From positions 71,198,770 to 71,262,769 of the forward strand of contig OX465595.1 of assembly GCA_950022295.1 (NCBI GenBank): a stretch of DNA of 64,000 bases. Direction: 5' to 3'. The notes below the pieces were generated by a model. The model was not told the origin of the DNA and did not search any database. It saw only the letters and a program-made list of their open reading frames with translations. The number at the start of each line of letters is the position of its first letter. Positions within the stretch are counted from its first letter, which is position 1. Shown in pieces: positions 11,004 to 21,797 of the stretch. The translations under genes and the position numbers were made by a program. Source of the stretch: Bromus sterilis (Eukaryota > Streptophyta > Magnoliopsida > Poales > Poaceae).

Positions 11004-14000
11004 TGTAAGGCCTGATATGCGGTACTGTTCCAGATCTAGATGTTTCCATCCAGATCCGGGGACGAAGCACATATCGGTCCCACCGCGACATATAACTACG
11101 CCATAGGCCCAGGATTTCCAACATGATATCACAACATTACAGCTACAAGATACAACATATCATACAATCGGCATACAACTGGCATAATACAATACAACAG
11201 CGGAAGATACATGTCTGAGTACAGACTACAATCAATTGCCTAGCGGCAAAGAGAAAATCATCGATCCCCATAACCACACGGGTCCAGGCCCTCCGCTGGG
11301 ATCCGCCTAACTAGTCGTCGTCGAGTCTCCACGTGAAACGTCGATCACCATACCAGTTGTCGATCAAGACCCTGAAAAGAGTTTGGGGTACTATCATGAG
11401 TACAAAAGTACTCAGCAGCCAACTATAGTGGTCATCTGACCCAGCAAGGACTTCATGACTCATCATTCTAGGACAACTAGTAGTTTACGGTAAGGATGGG
11501 GTAAGTGGTGAGGTTGCTGCCGCACTAGCATTTATGAAGTGGCTAACAATCTAGAGAGTAAGATAAGAAGCCAAGCATTCGATGAGGAATCGCCTCCAAC
11601 AAGTCTGCTAACCACCTACTTACGCAAGCATAACACCTATCCTATCCTTGTCCTCCTCTTCGCATCCCGACGAAGAAGAAGCAGTCAAGGCACGCACACG
11701 TTGATCAAGTTATGTTAAGATTACCTCAGCTATTATTGCCTATGAACAAGGTGTAGGTCTCAAGTCGTCCATAACCGTGGACACGGCTTCTCGAAAATAT
11801 TTAACCCTGCAGGGGATTACCAACTTCCCATTACAAGGCTCCGCACGCACGCCCATCTCTCTCAGTTGATACCCATGATAGGCAACCATTTTATGATTTA
11901 GTCCCAAGAGATCCGGAACGACACGTCCCTCTAACTAACAACACACAAATCCGGGTGGCCCCCGGTGAGTCGACATCCAACTCAAAAGCCGGTCGCGCTC
12001 TCGGATCGGTTTCTACCGTCTGGACGAGGTCGGGATAACCTACCCTCACCCGGGTAGGCTCCCTAGCTTCCAGATTTGGACCAACAGGATATACCATCCC
12101 ACTGGCCCGGTTTATTTTAATTCCACTAGCTGCAGACCAGTTATGCATGCGGTTTTCAAATGGTAAAATCAGCTTGGGCCACCACTGGAAATGTTAGAAG
12201 CTAGGTAGGTAAGAAAAGGGGACCCCATAAAATCCCACACGAGGTTAGGCACGCTCAGTCTTAAAACCAATACCCAGAAATCGGATCCGAGGTGACTCGA
12301 ATGGAACAAAGCGTCGGGGCGGGATAGCCTAGACCTTCCATTCTTCGTCGAATATAGTCAATATCATAATAATCATATCATCAACAACAATATAATAATG
12401 TGATATCCCAAACCAAGGAGTAATAGAGTAACATCGCAGCATCCTAAGCATGCATACTAAGCAGGGGTTGAGCAACGAGCAATAGTAACATAGCAGTACA
12501 AGGTTTGCTGGGAGGGGACATGGCTGTATTGGTTTGAAAAAGGATGTAAACATGTGGTAGGATCAAACATCGAACCTAACCTAGACTAGCATGCAAACCG
12601 CTAGTTGAAATAGAATGGATCATAAGTAATGTATAGTCCTTGCCTGTTGATAAGTCGGGTTCCGAAGGTGTAGTTGATCGCAAGCTCGCATCGTCAACGA
12701 GATGTACCTGCGGAAGCACACAAGAGGGTAAACACTGGAAATCAATCAACGAGCAAGCATCTATTACTACGAAGAAATCACGAGCAAGCATCAACAAGAA
12801 GACAACACGAGACAACACACCTACCGTCCAGAGCGATTACTAACAGGTTAAGTGGAGTACTCGTCACACACGATGATACCGCACGTTGAGAAGGGTTCAA
12901 GTTGTTTAGCAACAAGTGATCAACCAACGGTTGTTAACATGGCAAGGCACCCAAGCATGGCATGTCACACAATCATGGCAAAAGGTGAAGCACAAAGTAA
13001 TCTATCTATGCTAGTCAATTTTAGTGCGGTAGATTCCTAAACATGCATAACACTAAGTACCCCACGAGAATCAATAGTTTTACTACTGTTTTGTCCTAAA
13101 CAATATTTTATTATTTTTATTAGCAAGAAATAGCAGCATAAACACAACCTACACGAAATTCTAGTCAAGTTACATATAAAGAACATTTTAAAAGGAGCAA
13201 CGGTTAAAAAGTTATTAAAGAAATAGTTTACAGTGGCAAGGGTTGTAATTAGCAGTCAAACAGCATGCATACAAAGTCAAACATGGCAAAAGAGCATATT
13301 TTATTAAACTACATGAAAAACTAAGCAAGTTTCATATTTAAAGCGTCGCGATCCGAACTACGAGCTAAAAGGTACGGGCGACGCAAAAATTAACAATAAT
13401 CTGCAATTTAAGAAGTCCAGGAAAGCAAAAAAAACATTACTGGGCCGAATCTGTGCCACTGGGCCTTAACAGCGGCGGGCGAAAAATAGTTAAACTACGC
13501 ATGAGGCGCTCTAAAGCATATGGGCCGAGCCCAGCTAACAGCAACAAATAATAAAAAAAGGCACTGACCCTAGGCCAAGGAGGCGCGCTGGGCCGAGGAG
13601 GGACTTGGGCCGCTGGAGGCGCGCCGGCCCAGCAGCGGCATACGTGCGGGGGAGCACGGGGCTCTTCCTCGTCCAGGACGAGCACGGCAGCGGCGGCAGG
13701 CCGGCCACCGGCGAGGGGGCGGCGAGGCAGGGAGGCCGGGACGATGGGGGGCGGCCGAGAACGGGCGGAGGAGGCTGCAGGTGGACGGATCCGGCAGGTG
13801 GCGGCGGCTGCTGGGCTCGGGCGCGGGTGGCGTGAGCTCGGGCTCCGGCCGAGCTGCGGCGTCCTTTTGCGGGAGGAGGAGTGAGGTTAGGGAGGAGAGG
13901 AGTCGAGGGAGGAGAGGAGAGGCGACCTGCGCGGGGTGGCGGCCTGGCGGCGCGGCTGCCAGCGGCCGATCTCCACGACAGTACGGCGGGACTCAATCCC

Positions 14001-14671
14001 ATGCGGGCCCCAAACGGATGGAGGTTAGGGAAGGCCAGATCTGGGCCGTCAGATCCCAGATCTGACGGTCTGGATCTGATGGGGCTAGGGTTTCAAAATT
14101 TTGGGGGCAGATTGGGCAGATCTGGGGTTTTTCAGGCGGGTGGTTGCAATTTTGGCTTAGAGGAAACCCTAAGTGGGGGTGGGAGAGTGGTGGTCTTTAT
14201 ATAGCCCAGGTGGCTGGCTGTTTGCAAAAACATCCCCGATTTTTCTCTCGCGTGCGCGGTGTTTACGTTTCTGACTGTCGGGGGTCCGCAGTACCTCCGA
14301 GTCGGGTAAAACTTTGAACTGCGCGATCGGCGCGTCGAGCCGGCGGCGTTCACCTCACTTTGGAACCGTTCTGAGAACACTTTCCGGTGCGCTATAAAAA
14401 TATCCCGTTTAGTTATTAAACGGGGTTTTCTTTCCGTTGGCTGCGGCTGGTCTCGTGCGGTTTTCGCGACGGTGATCAGGCGAAACCCGGTGTCGCAAAG
14501 GTCGAGTGTCAAGGTGGCAAGGGTCGGTCTCCGCCCGGTACGAGATAAGAGGGGAAAAAAATAATCGCCGATCAATAAATCGGGGATGCAAACACCGCAA
14601 ACAAATCAGACAATCAAACAATTCATACCGAAAACAATATTTTTAATTTTTGTGAAATCTGAGTTGTGACA
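11004..14671 (-). repeat. Solo family-H LTR in C2 (3.7 kb)
   Basis: On the + strand the ends are TGTAAGGCC and TTGTGACA, so on the minus strand it starts TGTCACAAC. It is flanked by a perfect CCCAG duplication at 10999-11003 and 14672-14676. No internal domain is present, so it was probably left by recombination between the two LTRs of a full element. Orientation is inferred from a minus-strand TATA-like box at 14195-14204 and from short matches in the same orientation to family-G LTRs. A GC-rich block at 13560-14070 carries overlapping frames without recognisable protein. Confidence 0.92.
14195..14204 (-). promoter_or_regulatory. TATA box of solo H LTR
   Basis: The minus strand reads CTATATAAAG here, upstream of a run to the LTR's left end. 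It is the best TATA match in this LTR and is conserved in position with the H fragment at 7102-7107. Confidence 0.55.
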
Positions 14672-14679
14672 CCCAGGCA

Positions 14680-14872
14680 TGTTGACGTAGCAATAACGCA
14701 CTTCTCAGAAGTGCGCAATTACTAAGTGGATAACGCTAATGGCGCACTTCCTGGATGTGCGCCATTGCTATCCTGGTCCCCCCTATGGCCAGCTGGGACC
14801 ACCTGTCCCAGAGTTAGTAATGGCGCATATTTGCTGAGGTGCGCCATTGCTAACTCTGGGAGCAGCTAGATA
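14680..14872. repeat. Left subterminal repeats of C2, second part
   Basis: Further ATGGCGCA and TGCGCCATT units in opposite orientations, including a pair at about 14740-14767 and another at about 14818-14852. They continue the array split by the solo LTR. Confidence 0.85.
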
Positions 14873-14884
14873 TTTTTGCAGCAC

Positions 14885-15349
14885 ACCACACTCACTTTCC
14901 CCACCTCCAACAAGCTTCTCTCGGTTCTTTCCTTCTCCTCACCTTATTTGCACCATAGATCTACCCAAAATAAGTAGGTGTATCTCCTTTTTTCATTGGT
15001 AAGTAAGGTATCTCTCTTTATTGTTGTGTAGATCTAGTTTGTTCTCTCTCGAACACACTTTTTTTGGTGTATATGTGTGGTGTGATGTGATGATCATGGG
15101 GTATATATGTATGCGTGTTGTGATAATGGATGTGTGATGATCATGGGATATGTATGTACATGTGTGTTTGCAGGTACCTCACGTACATATGCGATAGTTA
15201 CCAATATTTTGCTGGAATGTTGATTCTTTTCCGTTTCGGCGAAAATTTGGCACACTTTGCATTCTTTCTTGTCCTAATAATTAGGCAAGGTCATACCAAA
15301 AAAAATTTGGTTCTAAAATATCGTTTTGCTCTATGCCCCACAGGCGACC
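14885..15349 (+). other. 5' untranslated leader of the C2 transposase, probably spliced
   Basis: CT-rich leader sequence runs to a good splice donor at 14999 (GTAAGT). An intron-like stretch ends with TTTGCAG at 15173. A second leader exon with the conserved motif (15231-15310) follows, then another acceptor-like CCCCACAG directly before the ATG region at 15350. The exon structure is inferred from these signals only. Confidence 0.5.
15231..15310 (+). promoter_or_regulatory. Conserved leader block upstream of C2 transposase
   Basis: CCGTTTCGGC followed by AAAATTTGGC lies about 40 bases upstream of TTAGGCAAGGTCATACC plus an A-run and TTT. Both parts recur before C2 ORF2 and before the C1 transposase, in the same order relative to the gene. 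Confidence 0.65.
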
Positions 15350-18300
15350 ATGGTTCGCAAGATGACCGGAGGCATCGTGGATAGGTTTTTGAGCTCTGCG
15401 AGGGCCGAGAGGATTCAAAAGAACGAGACGGAGATAAGATGTCCGCGTCAAAGATGCAAGCTGAAGTGCCTTTTGGAACCGGATTCAAAAACAATAAAGA
15501 GGCACCTGCTCACGCGTGGTTTCATGGATGTCTATCGGTGGCAAGGTGATGAAGAAGATTATGAATTCGACCAGGGTGGCTGGGCAACAGTACGCAGAAA
15601 TAGCGCCAAGGTCAGGCGAGAAGACGAAGAATCTCCCGGACAAGATCACGATGCAGGACACAATCATCATGTAGAAGATGCCGGACATGATCATGAGTAA
15701 GATCAAGATGAAGGGCATGATCATCATTAAGATGAAGATGCCGGAGAAGACGGCGATGATAGACCATCGTTGATGGACTGGGTGCAGGACCCTCATCTTC
15801 AAGAGTTGCTTCTGAACGAGGCGAGTAATAACGCAAGAGCTGCCACCCGAGAGAAAGCCAAGCTGAATCAACTTTAGATGGACGCAGTTACTCCATTGTA
15901 TGAAGGATGCAATCCTGAGGATACCCGCCTGAAAGTAGCGCTCATGGCTTTTGAGATGAAAGTAAAACATAAAATGACCGACACATGCTTCGACGAAAAC
16001 ATGTCATTCTGGCAAGACCGTCTTCCCAAGGGGAACACGTGCCCGACCAGTTTGAATGAGGCGAAGAAAATCGTGTGTCCTCTGGATTTACCGCATGTTA
16101 GATACCTTGTCTGCGTTAACGATTGCATCATTTATCGGGATGAGTACGCGGAGTCTACCGTATGTCCGAAGTGCGGCGCCAGTCGATACAAGAAGAAGAA
16201 GAAAGCTCCTCAAAAAACGGTGTGGTACTTTCCGATCATTCCTCGTCTGCAGCGTTATTTCGCGGACCCTAAGCAAGCTAAGCTCATGCGCTGGCATGCG
16301 GAAAGGAAGCAGCAAAAGGAAGAAGCTAAAAAATGATCCAGAAAAAGAAAAAGATAGGATGTTGAGTCACCCTTCTGATGGGACCCAGTGGGAGGCATTG
16401 AACTTCGAGGAGGAATTTGGGAAGGATCCAAGGAACGTAGTGTTGGTCGCGAGCACCGATGGAGTCAATCCTTTCGGCAACCAGAGCAGCACACATAGCA
16501 CCTGGCCAGTGTTTGTGTGCATGTACAACATCCCCCCTGGGAGTGCATGAAGAGGAAGTACATGCACATGAGGGTGCTAATTGAAGGGCCGAAACAACCT
16601 CAATCTATATCTGGGGCTCCTAAAATAGGAGCTAGATACGCTATGGAGAACGCCAGTCAATACGTGGGACGCTCTAGAAGAAACATATTTCCCTATGAAA
16701 GCCGCACCGCTCACGACGGTGCACGACTATCTTGGTTTAGGATATGTCACGGGGCAGGTGGTCCACGGACACTGTGGATGCGCTAGGTGCATGGACGACA
16801 CAACGTATCACCAGCTACCTAAGGATCCCGGGTCTTCAAAAACCGTGTTCATGGGACATCGAAGATGGCTTCCTCACAATGACCCATGGAGAAAACGCAA
16901 GGATCTGTTCGATGGAACAGCCTAACCCCGAAAGGGCCCACGTAGGAGGAGCGGCACCGAAATAAACATGTTGTTGACAAATTGGAAAGAGTGCCCACCG
17001 CCAGGAAAGATCAATTCTAAGCGAAAGGCGCCAGAGCGCTGTTGAAGGTCTGGAAAACATGGTCTGTTTTTTGGGACTTGCCGTACTGGAACATCCTCGA
17101 TGTGCCAAACAGCCTTGATGTCATCCATATCACGAAGAATGTGTGTGAGAGTCTACTTGCTACCCTGCTCAACATGCCAGAAAAGACCAAAGATGGGCCG
17201 AAAGCAAGGGCAGACTTGCTATCAATGATGATGACGACGACGATGATGATGATGATGAGCCACCGGAGGACACGGAAAGTCGTCGCAAAGGAAAAAAGGC
17301 CAAGAATCAGAGCGAACATTATTACTGCCCCCCCCCCCCCCCCGCGTGCTTCACTCGAAGTCAGAAGGAGATCCAGCAGTTTATCAACTGCCTCCTAGGA
17401 ATAAAACTTCCTTACGGTTTCCCTGGGAAGATCGGTAGATACCTAGACTTAGCGAAGCAGAGGTTTATCGGGATGAAGTCATGTGCTGATGACGCAGCTA
17501 CTTCCGGTTGCAATGCGCGGGATCATGGACGACCACGTCCGTGAAACGCTATTTGGCCTATGCAACTTTTTCGATGTCATCTCTCGGAAGTCGGTTGGCG
17601 TGAGGCAACTCACAAGGCTACAAGAAGAGATCGTGGTGATACTATGCAAGCTCGAGATATACTTCCCACCAGCATTCTTCGATGTCATGGTGCATCTCCT
17701 CGTCCATATCGTGGATGATATCATCCAACTCGGGCCGACGTTCCTGCACAGCATGATGCCTTTCGAAAGGATGAATGGTGTGATCAAAGGATACGTTCGC
17801 AACACGGCACGTCCAGATGGAAGCATAGCCCAGGGCTTTCTGACCGAAGAGTGCATCTCCTTTTGCACGAATTATCTAGGCATTGATAACCCCGTTGGTC
17901 TGCCCGTCAATAGGCACCTCGGCAGGCTCACTGGATGTGGTCACCGCGAGGGTCGCCGCGAAATGCATGTTGACTTCTAGGATCGACTCGCCGACTTTGA
18001 AAGATCAAACATAGTCGCGCTGCAACACATTGACTTGGTCGATCTTTGGGTGGTAGAGCACAAAACTTCAATTGAGAAGACGTACAATGACCGAGGCCAA
18101 CAGTGGACGGACGGAGATGTACTCAAAGAGCACAACTCACGCTTCACGCGTTGGTTCAAGGAAAAGCTTCTATCGTACCCTTTACATGAGGACTCTTCCG
18201 AGGAAGAAAAACTCGTATTCGCCTTGTCATAAGGCGCCGAGCACAACCTAATGACATATCAAGCGTTCGATATCAACGGCTACACATTCTACACCGAGGA

Positions 18301-18862
18301 AAAGGACATGAAGAGCGATTACCAGAACTCTGGGGTAACGATGGAAGCCTACACCGGTAACGTCAACAAAAGTTACTACGGAAGGATCGAGGAGATCTGG
18401 GAGCTCAGCTACGCTGGAGAGAAGGTGCCGATGTTCCGCGTCAGGTGGGCCAAGAGAATTGTAAAAGAAAGCCGGTATTTCACCACCATTGTTATACCCG
18501 AAGCCAAATCCAAGACCGTGGGCGCAAACATCACCCCGCAAAATGAGCCATGGGTACTGGCTAGCCAAGTGGAACAATGCTTCTTCATTACCAACCCGTC
18601 AAATCCCAGCCGTGTTGTCGTGAGGAGAGGCAAAGGGAACATCATTTGAATGGATGGAGCCGCCAACGAGCAAGACTTCGACAAGTACGACGACCCAAAG
18701 ATTGAAGATGACGACGACGATGATGCAGTAGCATACAAAACAAGAAGAAGCAGGACCACCCTACCTAAATGCGGTCGCCCGTTCAAGAGAAGAAATCAAG
18801 GCGTTCCGGGGCTAAATTATGCAAACTCGAAAAAGAAGGGCAAAAAGATTGTGAAAAGATGA
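15350..18862 (+). pseudogene. TNP2-type CACTA transposase of C2 (broken)
   Basis: The protein would bind and mobilise CACTA ends in the nucleus. The chosen start is the ATG at 15350, just after an acceptor-like CAG. Pieces in order: 15350-15700, N-terminal region with CPRQRCKLKC; an in-frame stop at about 15698 within an Asp/His-rich linker; 15878-16336, with CPLDLPHVRYLVC and CPKCG; 16330-16550, with THSTWPVFV; a frame-broken core at 16550-16925; 17042-17400, with HITKNVCESL and a poly-Asp/Met run; 17483-17980, DUF4218; 18035-18232; 18251-18649, DUF4216 (YGRIEEIWEL); and a basic C-terminal tail ending at 18862. Several stops and frameshifts, including a 16-C run at 17328-17343, make it non-functional as it stands. 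Homologous to the C1 copy throughout. Confidence 0.93.
17328..17343 (+). repeat. Poly-C run of 16 in the C2 transposase
   Basis: The same position in C1 (about 8636-8647 on the minus strand) reads CCCCCC followed by GG. The longer run in C2 changes the frame just before the conserved CFT-like segment of the DUF4218 region. Confidence 0.85.
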
Positions 18863-19265
18863 TAGCTAAGATCGAATCACGACGATTGTTATTTCATGTC
18901 ACTTGATTTCAACCTCATTTATGAGCATGTGAATGATTATTTTTAGAGATCTTTTAAACAATATATTATTTTATATTATGAGCATTATATTATTTTAGTA
19001 CATAAAATATGAAACTACTTTCCATGATGAAGTAAATGTTTGCTTTTATGGATATTGATATATTTTTCTGAAAACTTGGTCAATGTTTTTCTTAAAAAAC
19101 AAATAGACCTTATATAAAGGAACGGAGGGAGTATTGTAGATGTTGATAGTTTTTGTTATATTTAGGAATGAGGGAGTATTAAAATTGCCATGTGTTTATA
19201 ATTACTACACAATATAAAACTAACACATAATTATAATTATAATTATAAATAAAAAAATATTAAAA
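18863..19265. other. AT-rich spacer after C2 transposase, with Stowaway-like ends
   Basis: There is no coding signal. The stretch is the transposase 3' region and contains an AATTATAATTATAATTATAA run near 19225. Two Stowaway-type termini occur: AACGGAGGGAGTA ending at 19133 and TTTAGGAATGAGGGAGTA ending at 19178. Neither has a visible partner terminus, so they look like truncated MITE ends. Confidence 0.5.
19108..19178. mobile_element. Truncated Stowaway-like MITE termini (two)
   Basis: GGAACGGAGGGAGTA and GGAATGAGGGAGTA resemble the right termini of Triticeae Stowaway MITEs (Mariner type, TA duplication). No left terminus is seen, so these are fragments at best. Confidence 0.4.
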
Positions 19266-19269
19266 GCAT

Positions 19270-19395
19270 TAATGGCGCACCCATGGAAAGTGCGCTATTG
19301 CTATGCCTATGCTAATGGCGCACTTCCAGAAAGTGTGCCATTGCTATCTACTTACATTATGGCGCACAAACCAGATGTGCGCCATTGCTAACCCG
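19270..19395. repeat. Internal subterminal-type repeats between C2 genes
   Basis: Units such as AATGGCGCAC and GTGCGCCATTGCTA alternate in orientation at about 19270-19300, 19314-19345 and 19363-19390. They match the arrays at both ends of C2 but lie mid-element, directly upstream of the GC-rich leader of the second gene. Confidence 0.8.
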
Positions 19396-19780
19396 TACCC
19401 CCTCGCTAGTCCCCGCCTCCCCTCCCGAAGCCCTAACCTCCCACACTTCTCCCAGCGCGCAGCTTCTCGATCCAATCTCGCCGCCGTTCACCCTCGGGCG
19501 ACCCAGCGATCGTCCGGTGACTCTCCCTCCCTCCACTCCGGTAAGCCTCGCCGCGCCACCCCTCCCTCCCTCTCTCTCACACACTGCGCCTCCCCCTCGC
19601 GGATTTACCACCTCCGCTGCTCTCCGCCGTCGCCCCTCACCGGTGACCTCTCCTCCACGAGACCTCCGTCCCGCCGCCGTCTCTCCCGTCGACTTCTCTT
19701 CCGTGAGGCCTCTGTCCTGCCTCCGTCTCGCCCATCGACCTCCGCCGCCGCAGGTCAACCCCAACCTCAAGTATATTAGG
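19396..19780 (+). promoter_or_regulatory. GC-rich, CT-rich leader of C2 second gene (5' UTR-like)
   Basis: A sharp switch to C/T-rich, CpG-rich sequence with many TCCCTCC and GCCGCC units, resembling a grass gene 5' leader. It opens long frames on both strands (about 209 codons each) of low-complexity Pro/Arg/Ser type, which I do not accept as genes. Its position between the mid-element repeats and ORF2 suggests the promoter and first exon of the second transcription unit. Confidence 0.5.
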
Positions 19781-21430
19781 GTATTTGTCACCAATTCATG
19801 CTCTACTTGCCTTTGTATGGATTCCTCACTTGTTGCCGGTTGTGGTAGTCTGATAGCTATATTAGGGGCTTTAATTTTCAGTTTTACACCTAGGAAGACA
19901 AAGCCAATGCACGGGTTAAAAAACTTAATTGTGTTCTTAAACCGTAGGAAATTTCTGGTGGATTTTGTTCTCGATTCATGGGTTGTGCTGTCCAAATGTG
20001 AATTCTGTAGGTGATATATCTAAAGGAAATGAAATAATAACTAAAGTTATATGGGGTAAAACATTTAGTATATGGTATGATACACCAGGAAATTTCTATT
20101 AGAATCATGTGAACTGCAGATTGACAGTGTTGTAGCACTTCACTGAACCATGATGTTGCAAACACTCCAACTGAATGTTTTTTGGTGGATGTTAACAGGA
20201 TGCTAGCTTTAGTTATTCATATTTAAAATTCACTACTCTCAATGTTTTCTCAGTGATTTATTTGCTAAAGACATGAATCCATGCGAACTAAGTAGTTATT
20301 TTGCAAGTGTGGATATATTTTTAGGATAAGAGTAAAGAGTTTTTCTTAAACAGAGTAATAAATTCAAAGTAGTTTACATAGAATCTAGAAGTTTCCACAA
20401 GTACCAAAGCTCACTCTAAAACCCTGATCACCCTAAGACAACTGAAAAAGGAAGATATCCATCTAATACAAAGTGTTTTTTAGTAGAGATCAAGCCTGTT
20501 ACCACAACAACAATGAATAAACTAGGAAATAAGAAGTTAGTACATTATGTCATATCATTAATATGGACAGATTCCTTTTTCCCTGCTCACTGAACTAACT
20601 TTGCTCATCAAAGCTTCATGTGACGTTTGGGGAAACTATGGCCTTCAACTATTCCTAATCAACTATTAACTGTTTCTTGCCCTGTTTCCTGGCACTAGCA
20701 CGTGCATTGGTACTAAGAATTTCCTTTTGGGCCCATGCAAAGAAAAGCAGTAATTGAATATCACTAGAGGAAACAGAGAGTAATTTTAGAAAGGCAGTAT
20801 GAAGAATACATTTATAAAGAGGAGTCAGGGCTATTCGTGGACGACAGATAGGTTAGCTGTACCACACCATGTACACCATCTCTAAAATTCAATCCTAGTC
20901 ACTATGTGCTGAACTTAGCAAATTTAAATGAGTATCTAGCACTAAATTTAAATAAGTCACTATGTGTTGAACTTACCAATCTTGATCACCTTTATTGTTC
21001 ATTACAGGAATGTGTAATTTGATGGATAAATCATAGCTAAGTTTGTGGCTAGTGGAAAAATTCTACTACTATGCCAGTTTATTTTTTATTTCTTTTTTGT
21101 TCCTGCAAATCACCCCAAAAACATTGATATTTCATTCTTTCTGCAGAATCTGTTGTGCTTAGATACAACACCACATTGCTTCACATATGCATGTCTTAAC
21201 TTATATAATCACTAGTATTTCTTGTTTCTGACTTTGATGCTATACTGTTGACATAACATAAGTGGTCTTTTGTATGTCTGATTTTCATGTGCTCCAGTAC
21301 TGATTTTCATATTCAGTCTCATGCATTTAACTTATGTTGATATATATGCAAGAAACTGTTATGTTTATAGATATGCATTCCTGTTTATATATCCAGTCCT
21401 GCCTATATGCTTGTTGTGCCATTTTTGTGC
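19781..21430 (+). other. Intron-like non-coding stretch in C2
   Basis: AT-rich sequence without ORFs above about 60 codons, apart from fragments. It ends with a good acceptor, TTTTTGTGCAG at 21422-21432, followed by the conserved leader exon. A short imperfect duplication around 20895-20970 repeats a CACTATGTG(C/T)TGAACTTA unit. Most likely a long 5' intron of the second gene. Confidence 0.5.
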
Positions 21431-21439
21431 AGGTACAAA

Positions 21440-21575
21440 TAATGACCCCGTTCTCCCGAAATGTCGATTAATTTCTGTTTCGGTTGAGAATGGGGTCCTA
21501 GCTCAAGAAAATTAGCAAAGGTCATGCCAAAAAAAATTTATGAATTCGTGCATGACCTTTGTTAATTTTCTTGAC
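21440..21575 (+). promoter_or_regulatory. Structured leader exon upstream of C2 ORF2
   Basis: Two adjacent hairpins. The first pairs GACCCCGTTCTC (21444-21455) with GAGAATGGGGTC (21486-21497), 12 pairs with one G-T, and encloses a CCGAAA/TTTCGG inner stem. The second pairs 21503-21527 with 21550-21574, 25 pairs with one G-T and a 22-base loop. The left arm of the second hairpin contains the AGCAAAGGTCATGCC block shared with the other CACTA genes. Confidence 0.75.
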
Positions 21576-21797
21576 CTAGAAGGTGCTTTGCATGTAATTG
21601 TCCAACTACATAGCTCAACAATCTCCACAGTAGCATATAGTGTTAGGCACTTGCAGATTTGATAACTGGCAAGATGAAAGCTACACACATCATAATAGAA
21701 ACATCAAGAAATTTTTTCTTATCCTAGCTATACTAGCTACCCTGATATCATCCAATCACTCTAGTACCATTTTTTCTTATCCTATGTAGTGGGTGTA

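Noticed and set aside
13437..14204. Frames of 76-155 codons on both strands
   Set aside because: Same GC-rich LTR core effect in the solo H LTR.
19357..20014. Pair of antisense frames of 212 and 209 codons
   Set aside because: CT-rich leader sequence; both strands are open because of composition, with no domain.
20890..20985. Possible tandem repeat
   Set aside because: One imperfect partial duplication in an intron-like stretch; too little to be informative.
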